Positions 22,460-26,819 of a stretch of 26,819 bases of DNA are shown here, piece by piece. This stretch comes from a virus. Made by a program: the position numbers and the translations under genes. The stretch spans positions 1 through 26,819 of IMG/VR virus record IMGVR_UViG_3300048062_000039, one strand, 5' to 3'. How positions within the stretch are numbered: position 1 is the stretch's first letter; every line of letters begins with the position of its first letter. The notes under the pieces are model-generated. The model was not told the origin of the DNA, ran no database searches, and worked only from the letters and a program-made list of their open reading frames with translations.

Positions 22460-22830
22460 TATTTACCTACGCCTTTTATTCGTTCAAAAGATCTCATACC
22501 TCCAAGACCAAGCATACCCATTAATACAGGTAACATAGTTGAAGTATCTGCTTGTGGTACATCAATACCAAAAGGTGCTAATAAAGGACTAATTAAAAAG
22601 TTTACTGCAAAACCTGCAACACATACCCATGCTGTTGCTGGTCTCCATGATGATTGAAACCAACTACCCTTGGCCTCTTCTTTGTTTACTTCTATTTGTG
22701 CTTTAGCAATCTCATGGATGTGCTTTTGCGACATAGTTGCAAGTTCATGCGCTATTTGTTGTTTTGTATCTGCGTCTGGTATGAACTTATCAAGAATCTT
22801 CGTTACTGGTTGTATTAGCTTGTCTATCAT
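22459..22830 (-). CDS. Holin of the GTA three-TM type
   Basis: 123 aa, ATG with AAGG eight bases upstream. The N-terminal 55 residues are helical and charged (DTKQQIAHELATMSQKHIHEI, KAQIEVNKEEAKGS), then SSWRPATAWVCVAGFAVNFL begins the membrane part, with spans near 65-86 and 98-113 and a short C-terminus GGMRSFERIKGVGK. The W-R-P-x-T-x-W and G-x-R-x-x-E-R-I-K-G marks match the GTA_holin_3TM family (PF11351), found in gene transfer agents and phages. It overlaps the upstream nuclease gene by 41 nt. Likely makes the hole that lets the M15 endolysin reach the cell wall. Confidence 0.85.
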   Translation of the reverse strand: MIDKLIQPVTKILDKFIPDADTKQQIAHELATMSQKHIHEIAKAQIEVNKEEAKGSWFQSSWRPATAWVCVAGFAVNFLISPLLAPFGIDVPQADTSTMLPVLMGMLGLGGMRSFERIKGVGK

Positions 22831-23155
22831 TGTGTAACCTTATAAAGTATTCAGCATCGACTAATGCGAGAGGCTTTGTTCTATTTCTCTTTATTATAAC
22901 CAAAGGTTCGTAAGCTTTACAGTTTTCTTGCGATTGTTCGTATGCTTTCCATACATTAACTGATTCTTGGTTTTTGCACTCTACTGAGTAAGGGAATTGT
23001 TTTCTTGATTGGACCCCCATAATAATATCTTCACCATTAGAACCCATGGGTCTTGATTCTAAATCTTCAGGATCAAAGCCAAGTAATTCAACGAGCTTAT
23101 CTACAACCCATTGTTGTAAAGCTCTGCCTTTAGCTTTGGCAGATTGTGGTTTCAT
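22790..23155 (-). CDS. PD-(D/E)XK nuclease, possible junction resolvase
   Basis: 121 aa, ATG in an ATGA overlap with the microprotein before it. The nuclease pattern reads GRALQQWVVDKLVE, ESRPMGSNGEDIIMG (D43), FPYSVECKNQE (E59, K61) and a helix ending in LVIIKRNRTKPLALV. The order of D, E-x-K and the R-N-R-x-x-P strand is typical of small phage PD-(D/E)XK proteins, some called Holliday junction resolvases or VRR-NUC-like. It probably trims or debranches replicated DNA before packaging, which fits its place among the head genes. Confidence 0.8.
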   Translation of the reverse strand: MKPQSAKAKGRALQQWVVDKLVELLGFDPEDLESRPMGSNGEDIIMGVQSRKQFPYSVECKNQESVNVWKAYEQSQENCKAYEPLVIIKRNRTKPLALVDAEYFIRLHNDRQANTTSNEDS

Positions 23156-23292
23156 TTATGGTTTTTAATTACAGGAAAGTCTGCTGTAAGTGAAGCACCT
23201 TTATGTTTTACAAACTTACCAGAATGTTTCATAAGTTTATAAGTCTTACCATCTTTCATAAAGTGATAACCTTTAGGTGCTTTTACTTTCAT
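23152..23292 (-). CDS. Basic microprotein, 46 aa
   Basis: ATG at 23290-23292, stop TGA at 23152-23154, with ATGA overlaps at both ends linking it to its neighbours. It begins MKVKAPKGYHFMKDGKTYKL and continues MKHSGKFVKHKGA, ending KNHK. It contains 12 Lys and 4 His in 46 residues against two Asp. The pattern K-A-P-K-G-Y-H-x-M-K and K-L-M-K resembles small proteins of marine phages of unknown role. The start is in an A/G-rich stretch that may act as a ribosome site. Possibly nucleic-acid binding. Confidence 0.75.
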   Translation of the reverse strand: MKVKAPKGYHFMKDGKTYKLMKHSGKFVKHKGASLTADFPVIKNHK

Positions 23293-23405
23293 TTTCTTTT
23301 CTTTTTCTTTTGTAATTTTTTAAAATCAGCAGCAGTAATTTTATTTCTTGGTTTTGCTACTTTAGCTAATTTCTTTTGTTTTGGTGAGTATTTACTAAAA
23401 GGCAT
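23289..23405 (-). CDS. Basic microprotein, 38 aa
   Basis: ATG at 23403-23405 with AAGGAAA upstream; stop overlaps the next start in ATGA. MPFSKYSPKQKKLAKVAKPR is followed by NKITAADFKKLQ and a K4-R-K end. It has 14 Lys and 2 Arg in 38 residues and one acidic residue. The SPKQKKLAKVA and ITAADFKKL segments resemble a small conserved phage family I have seen in marine contigs. The strong ribosome site and tight overlap support it being real. Function unknown; DNA or RNA binding is plausible from charge. Confidence 0.75.
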   Translation of the reverse strand: MPFSKYSPKQKKLAKVAKPRNKITAADFKKLQKKKKRK

Positions 23406-23406
23406 A

Positions 23407-23481
23407 TTATTTTCCTTTTTTCTTAGGTTTTGTTTTTTTCTTTTTAGGTTTCATTGGTTTACCGTATCCGTATCCTGGCAT
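23407..23481 (-). CDS. Very short Lys-rich microprotein, 24 aa
   Basis: ATG at 23479-23481 preceded by AAAAGGAG, one of the clearest ribosome sites in the window; stop TAA at 23407-23409. The head is MPGYGYGKPM and the rest is almost only Lys and Pro (11 Lys in 24 residues). Such a strong ribosome site with a tail of Lys/Pro argues that it is expressed. It might neutralise DNA charge or contact other small basic proteins. It starts inside the junction with the 31-aa gene. A non-coding explanation is possible because of the size. Confidence 0.6.
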   Translation of the reverse strand: MPGYGYGKPMKPKKKKTKPKKKGK

Positions 23482-23483
23482 AA

Positions 23484-23579
23484 TTATTCTCCTTTTTGTG
23501 CTTTTAAAAACATTTTATTAGCTTTTCTCTCAAAAGACCATTCTAAAAAGTTAGTTAGTAAATCTTTTAATAACCTCAT
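23484..23579 (-). CDS. Microprotein, 31 aa, amphipathic helix
   Basis: ATG at 23577-23579 in an ATGA overlap with the previous stop; TAA at 23484-23486. The sequence MRLLKDLLTNFLEWSFERKA then NKMFLKAQKGE has an alternating hydrophobic and charged pattern typical of one amphipathic helix. It could bind a membrane or another protein. It ends three bases before the 24-aa gene, and its last codons form that gene's ribosome site. No family recognised. Confidence 0.55.
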   Translation of the reverse strand: MRLLKDLLTNFLEWSFERKANKMFLKAQKGE

Positions 23580-23842
23580 TTCTTTTTAAGAATAGTTTTT
23601 ACATTAGTAGGTTTACCACCTACACCTTGTTTCTTTGCTCTTTTTCTTGTGACTGCACTTTTCTTTTGAGCAGCAGTCATTGATGCGGCTTTGGAAGCTG
23701 GCACGCATTTAGGATATTTTCTTTTAGATCCTTTGGCAGATTTTCTACCGCATTTTTGATATTTACCTTTTTTCTTAGGCGCACCAATATCAACCCAGTT
23801 TTCATCAAACCATTTAGTTAAGCCATCTGTATCTCTAGGCAT
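23576..23842 (-). CDS. Small basic conserved phage protein, 88 aa
   Basis: ATG at 23840-23842, overlapping the preceding small gene by 8 nt. It reads DGLTKWFDENWVDIGAPKKK, then YQKCGRKSAKGSKRKYPKCVP and MTAAQKKSAVTRKRAKKQ with GGKPTNVKT near the end. The WVDIGAPKK and C-G-R-K-S/Y-P-K-C pattern is a recognisable small phage family (two Cys about 15 apart, possibly one metal site in a dimer). Highly basic. The family is of unknown function; often found near head genes of marine phages, and occasionally in large DNA viruses (from memory). Confidence 0.8.
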   Translation of the reverse strand: MPRDTDGLTKWFDENWVDIGAPKKKGKYQKCGRKSAKGSKRKYPKCVPASKAASMTAAQKKSAVTRKRAKKQGVGGKPTNVKTILKKK

Positions 23843-24005
23843 TTTTATATTTGCCGCCTTTCTTTTTGTATTCTCTAACTAACCATGCGTTAGCATAAGC
23901 ACTAGGGTATACATCAAACTTTCTTTTAGCAGCAGCTTTCACGCTTGCGTATAGGGCTGGGTTTGTAGGAACTGGTCCTTTCTTTTTTTTAGTTTTGCCT
24001 ACCAT
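23835..24005 (-). CDS. Small basic protein, 56 aa (DUF5872-like)
   Basis: ATG at 24003-24005 within the end of the 83-aa gene (7-nt overlap), stop TAG at 23835-23837. After a Lys-rich head (MVGKTKKKKG) it has NPALYASVKAAAKRKFDVYP followed by SAYANAWLVREYKKKGGKY. The K-A-A-A-K-R-K-F-D-V-Y-P-S-A-Y-A-N motif is highly conserved in small proteins of phages and giant viruses that I associate with DUF5872. It has 13 Lys and 2 Arg in 56. Function unknown; the conservation across viruses makes it a meaningful gene despite its size. Confidence 0.8.
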   Translation of the reverse strand: MVGKTKKKKGPVPTNPALYASVKAAAKRKFDVYPSAYANAWLVREYKKKGGKYKNA

Positions 24006-24250
24006 TTTTTACAACTCCAATATCTTGCTGATAATTTATCAGGTGGACTTGTATCACATTTATGTCTAGCACGAAAAGACTTTCTTCTAGCTGGTTGGTC
24101 TTTTTTGATTGTCATTTTAGGATCACCAAATCTAACAAGTCTTACTTTATCTCCTTTCTTGGCTAGTACGGCAAACTTTTTAGATTTGCCTGGTGTTCGT
24201 TTTGGTTTGTTATAACCGCTAAATCTTTCGCCTCTATATGTAATACTCAT
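23999..24250 (-). CDS. Small conserved basic protein, 83 aa (YRGE/RARHKC type)
   Basis: ATG shares one base with the stop of the AT-hook gene (TAATG). It reads ITYRGERFSGYNKPKRTPG, KKFAVLAKKGDKVRLVRFGD, then ARRKSFRARHKCDTS and SARYWSCKKW. The centre is beta-like (AVLAKKGD, VRLVRFG) and the end carries the R-K-S-F-R-A-R-H-x-C and Y-W-S-C-x-x-W marks known from small proteins in phages and large DNA viruses. I recall these under DUF6321/DUF5754-like names but am not certain. Two Cys and a His at the end could hold metal. Function unknown. Confidence 0.8.
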   Translation of the reverse strand: MSITYRGERFSGYNKPKRTPGKSKKFAVLAKKGDKVRLVRFGDPKMTIKKDQPARRKSFRARHKCDTSPPDKLSARYWSCKKW

Positions 24251-24378
24251 TATTTTTTCTTCCTTGGTCTACCTCTTTTTTTAACAACTGGTGCTGGTGT
24301 CATAAGATTATCAAACCAGTTTAAAAACTTATGTATCGTTTCTTTTAACCATACCCAAAACTTTCTTATGTATTTCAT
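24250..24378 (-). CDS. AT-hook microprotein, 42 aa
   Basis: ATG at 24376-24378, stop TAA at 24250-24252, sharing one base with the next start and starting at the stop of the preceding gene. The N-terminal part MKYIRKFWVWLKETIHKFLN is an aromatic amphipathic helix; a Pro/Ala linker (TPAPVV) leads to KKRGRPRKKK at the C-terminus, a textbook AT-hook (R-G-R-P) that binds the minor groove of AT-rich DNA. The phage DNA itself is AT-rich. It could anchor DNA to a membrane or to the portal, or bind the host nucleoid (inference). Confidence 0.72.
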   Translation of the reverse strand: MKYIRKFWVWLKETIHKFLNWFDNLMTPAPVVKKRGRPRKKK

Positions 24379-24557
24379 TAGTGTAACTCCTTCTCTTCAA
24401 TAAATATAATTTCTGAATCTGAATTAACTTCACCACCAGACATAAGCGACATAATTCTTAGTGCATCATCTTTGGTTTTAGCCTTTATTTCTTTACCAAC
24501 GTAAACCATGTCACCTTCTAATACTTCTAAATTATATATTTTGTGTTGGTGGTACAT
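24378..24557 (-). CDS. Small protein after portal gene, unknown
   Basis: Stop TAA at 24378-24380. The start is uncertain: the longest form begins at 24632 (84 aa) but overlaps the portal gene by 101 nt and its first 25 residues look like an out-of-frame portal end. An ATG at 24557 (59 aa) is chosen, giving a 26-nt overlap. The protein HKIYNLEVLEGDMVYVGKEI, then KAKTKDDALRIMSLMSGGEV and SEIIFIEEKEL is a small alpha/beta fold (strand, strand, helix, strand). I do not know the family. Acidic, unlike the following genes. Confidence 0.65.
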   Translation of the reverse strand: MYHQHKIYNLEVLEGDMVYVGKEIKAKTKDDALRIMSLMSGGEVNSDSEIIFIEEKELH

Positions 24558-26688
24558 TGCCTGTAAATAATCCTTGAGCTTGATCTTTTGCATTTTGTCT
24601 AATATTTTCTCTATCTCGCTCCATAATAGCATTTATTTCTGCAATGTTTATTTGCGCACCATATTTAGCTTGTAACTCTAAAGCTTTAACTCTAAGTTGT
24701 GCTTCTTCGATATCTCTTTGTCTATCATCATCCATGATGATTTTCATTCTATCGGTTTCTGCATCAATGATAGCTTTCTGTGCTTGTACCTGTGCTTTCT
24801 GAGCTTCAGCCTGTGCTAGTAAAGCAGCTGGGTCTGGCTGTGGTGGCTGTTGCGGTTGTGGTGGCATTGGCGGTACTTCTGTATTTATAAACGATTGTGC
24901 GTCTTGGAAACCAGCTAACTCAATCATTCTTGTCAAAGTATTAGCATATTGTTGCATTGATACCAATGGATTCTGTGGTCCTAGTGTTTGCATGATTTGT
25001 TCTTGTTTTGCGGCTAATCCTGTTAAGACTTGATATTTTTCTTGGTCGGATGACTTAGATATAGCTACATTTACCACCATATCTTTATCTGAATCCCAGT
25101 ATCTTGGATCTACAGGTATGAATTTACCGTTTAATCTAAAGACATCTTGTGCATTTTGGTGTTTGATTACCAAGTTATTTACTGTTTTAAACATGGCTTT
25201 TAGACCACCTTCAGCAAAATGTCTGCATATAAGTTCTACTCTGCCTTGCGCACCACTCATAGTAGCAGTTACAGCTGCGGAAGTTGTAGATTGTAATGCT
25301 TCTGCATTTAATCCTGCACTTGCTTTAGATACGCCTGTTCTGTTTTCTTTAGATTCGTCTAAATATCCTAAAACTGGGAAAGCTTCTTTACCAACAAAAG
25401 GTACTGCAAATGGTTGTACCATGCCTGGCGCTCTCATTCTTATTGGTTGACCGATATCTGTATTTAATACGTCATCTACGTTTACTTGACCTTCAACAAT
25501 ACCCATTCTTGGGAAGATTGAATGACCTAGTGAATCTAGGGTATCACGCATAATTTGTGATTTAGCAGCCTGAATTGGTTTTAGATAATCAGCTGGACAT
25601 GAACCAATTGCTGTGTGTGGTTCTGGGTCTGGACAGAACATACATATTGGTAATTCATCCCAAGGTTCTACGTTTAAAACATGAAGTCCATCACCAGCAG
25701 TACATACTCTGATTCGTTCATCAATACCATCACCGTCAAAGTCGTAGTATAAATAATGTTCTACATAGTAAACATCTTTACCACCAGCATCATTTCTGTC
25801 TGGGTATACCATGTTATCAAATGGGTTTCTTGCCTGTTCTTCTTCGTAGCTTTCTGGGTCTAACGCACTACCACCGTAACCTGCATACTGCTCTATCTCT
25901 TCAGGGTCGTAACCCATAGCGATTAATTCAGAAACAGATTTAATCATTCTGTGGGCAACATAAGAAGCAGTTTCTATATCGCGTGCGTGTCTTGATATAA
26001 GTATTTCTTCTGGTGGTACAGACTCAATACATACTTGGTCTTTTGGTTTTAATCGTCTAATAGTAAGGTCATAGCTTACTGGTATTTCTTGGGTAACTTC
26101 TTCGCCGCTGATTGGGTCGAAAGTAGTAATAGTTTCTTGCGTGGCTGACTCTTCTATGATTTCTACATTTTTATCAAGGATTAATGCTTGGTAGGATTGT
26201 GGGTCTATGTTCGTGTATTCGTGCGTGGTTGCTGTAACTGAATCATCCCAAAAGACTTTTACAAAACCAGTCTTTCTAACTAACGCATCTTTGAATACGT
26301 CGTATAAAACTTGGAAGCCTGGATTTTTTTCTCTGATTAAATAATTAATGTAATCGGTTTGTTGTTCTGCAAGTTGGATGTCCTCTGGTCCTTTTGGTAC
26401 AAACTCTACAATCTTCTTAGTACCAAAAAATGTTCGCATGATTGAGGGAAGCATAAACAAGACGCTTTCTCTTACATCAGTAGAAACATATTCTGACTGA
26501 AGCGTGCTTGTGCCTTCTGGTTCAGTACCAAGATAATATTCGGTTGATTCTGCTCTTTCTGATCCGACTTGATGAATGAAATCTTTTGCATCATCCATTT
26601 CTGATTTAATAACACCGACAAGGTTATCCATGCTTATTGCTTCTTGCACTTCTACCTTGACTGTTTCTTCTTTGATTTTTTTTGCCAT
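24532..26688 (-). CDS. Portal protein (P22-like)
   Basis: 718 aa from the ATG at 26686-26688, which has a GGA site upstream; a TTG four codons earlier would overlap the terminase stop and is rejected. Features of the P22-type portal family (P22 gp1 is 725 aa): an N-terminal helical region with ESVLFMLPSIMRTFFGTKKI, RKTGFVKVFWDDSV, a wing/clip region with YVEHYLYYDFDGDGIDERI, PICMFCPDPEPHTAIGSCPAD, then the crown/barrel helices near the C-terminus (Q/A/E-rich, PPQPQQPPQPDPAALLAQ and a long coiled coil). It forms the dodecameric ring for packaging and ejection. It follows terminase by four bases. Confidence 0.93.
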   Translation of the reverse strand: MAKKIKEETVKVEVQEAISMDNLVGVIKSEMDDAKDFIHQVGSERAESTEYYLGTEPEGTSTLQSEYVSTDVRESVLFMLPSIMRTFFGTKKIVEFVPKGPEDIQLAEQQTDYINYLIREKNPGFQVLYDVFKDALVRKTGFVKVFWDDSVTATTHEYTNIDPQSYQALILDKNVEIIEESATQETITTFDPISGEEVTQEIPVSYDLTIRRLKPKDQVCIESVPPEEILISRHARDIETASYVAHRMIKSVSELIAMGYDPEEIEQYAGYGGSALDPESYEEEQARNPFDNMVYPDRNDAGGKDVYYVEHYLYYDFDGDGIDERIRVCTAGDGLHVLNVEPWDELPICMFCPDPEPHTAIGSCPADYLKPIQAAKSQIMRDTLDSLGHSIFPRMGIVEGQVNVDDVLNTDIGQPIRMRAPGMVQPFAVPFVGKEAFPVLGYLDESKENRTGVSKASAGLNAEALQSTTSAAVTATMSGAQGRVELICRHFAEGGLKAMFKTVNNLVIKHQNAQDVFRLNGKFIPVDPRYWDSDKDMVVNVAISKSSDQEKYQVLTGLAAKQEQIMQTLGPQNPLVSMQQYANTLTRMIELAGFQDAQSFINTEVPPMPPQPQQPPQPDPAALLAQAEAQKAQVQAQKAIIDAETDRMKIIMDDDRQRDIEEAQLRVKALELQAKYGAQINIAEINAIMERDRENIRQNAKDQAQGLFTGNVPPTQNI

Positions 26689-26692
26689 AAAT

Positions 26693-26819
26693 TTATCCAA
26701 CTCTAATTATTCTTGATTTAAGTGGTTGTCTAAAATTATAGCCGAATTGACTTCCACTTCCACTAAAACTTGCAGCACTACTTGCCATTGTCAATGCAAG
26801 TGCATCTGCTTTATCTGGT
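26693..26819 (-). CDS. Terminase large subunit, C-terminal 41 aa (N-terminus outside window)
   Basis: The minus-strand frame is open from the window edge to TAA at 26693-26695. The 41 residues start PDKADALALTMASSAASFSG and end KSRIIRVG. The P-D-K-A-D-A-L-A-L-T segment is the last catalytic-site helix (D-x-x-D/A-D-A) of the RNase H-like nuclease domain of large terminases. Position directly before the portal gene, four bases apart, agrees. The ATPase and most of the nuclease are beyond the edge. Confidence 0.8.
   Translation of the reverse strand, partial: PDKADALALTMASSAASFSGSGSQFGYNFRQPLKSRIIRVG

Noticed and set aside
24558-24632. Longer N-terminus for the small gene after the portal
   Set aside because: It lies wholly inside the portal gene in another frame; the extra residues look like a shadow reading, though the true start is not certain.
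26689-26700. TTG start of the portal four codons before the ATG
   Set aside because: It would overlap the terminase stop at 26693-26695, and the ATG at 26688 has a ribosome site at normal distance.

Overview
The window is part of an AT-rich, very compact genome of a tailed bacteriophage. The virion genes look podovirus-like: a P22-type portal, a major capsid protein and head-tail adaptor of the phage SU10 type, no tape-measure protein, and Ala/Gln-rich proteins that may be ejected with the DNA. Several small proteins and the fibre anchor resemble families common in marine metagenomic phages, so an aquatic bacterial host is plausible, but nothing here identifies the host. No integrase, tRNA, rRNA, insertion sequence or CRISPR array was seen. 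Both edges cut genes: a DNA methyltransferase on the left and the large terminase subunit on the right.

Layout, read in the direction of transcription (minus strand, right to left). Block 1, head genes and small proteins (26819 to about 23152): the end of terminase, the portal, then a packed run of short, mostly very basic proteins (24 to 88 aa). Five of these are too short to appear in a normal gene call; one carries an AT-hook. Block 2, nuclease and lysis (23155 to 21218): a PD-(D/E)XK nuclease, a GTA-type three-TM holin, two further membrane proteins, an M15 peptidase endolysin and a TM/coiled-coil protein. Block 3, capsid (21216 to 17859): a proline-rich repeat protein, a small protein, scaffold and major capsid protein, followed by a clear intrinsic terminator at 17808-17835. 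Block 4, connector, tail and ejection (17791 to 6287): adaptor, two repeat or fibre proteins, a long fibre with an S74 autoprocessing chaperone, a tail/stabilisation protein, a GNAT-like protein, three large putative internal virion proteins and a small nuclease.

Block 5 (5788 to 6318) holds the only two rightward genes, a DUF3310 protein and a small unknown. They converge on block 4 with a 32-nt overlap and are divided from block 6 by an 87-bp divergent promoter region.

Block 6 (5700 to 1) is the leftward DNA metabolism operon. It encodes an HTH protein, a Cas4/RecB-like nuclease with four cysteines, a small protein, a Sak4-like RecA-fold ATPase, a small GTG-started protein, an SSB-like protein with an acidic DDDDTPF tail, a CxxC protein, a TOPRIM plus RepA-like primase-helicase, and a methyltransferase. 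The exonuclease, Sak4 ATPase and SSB-like protein make a plausible recombination module next to the replication enzyme. Most genes overlap by 1-40 nt or abut, so translational coupling is probably common.
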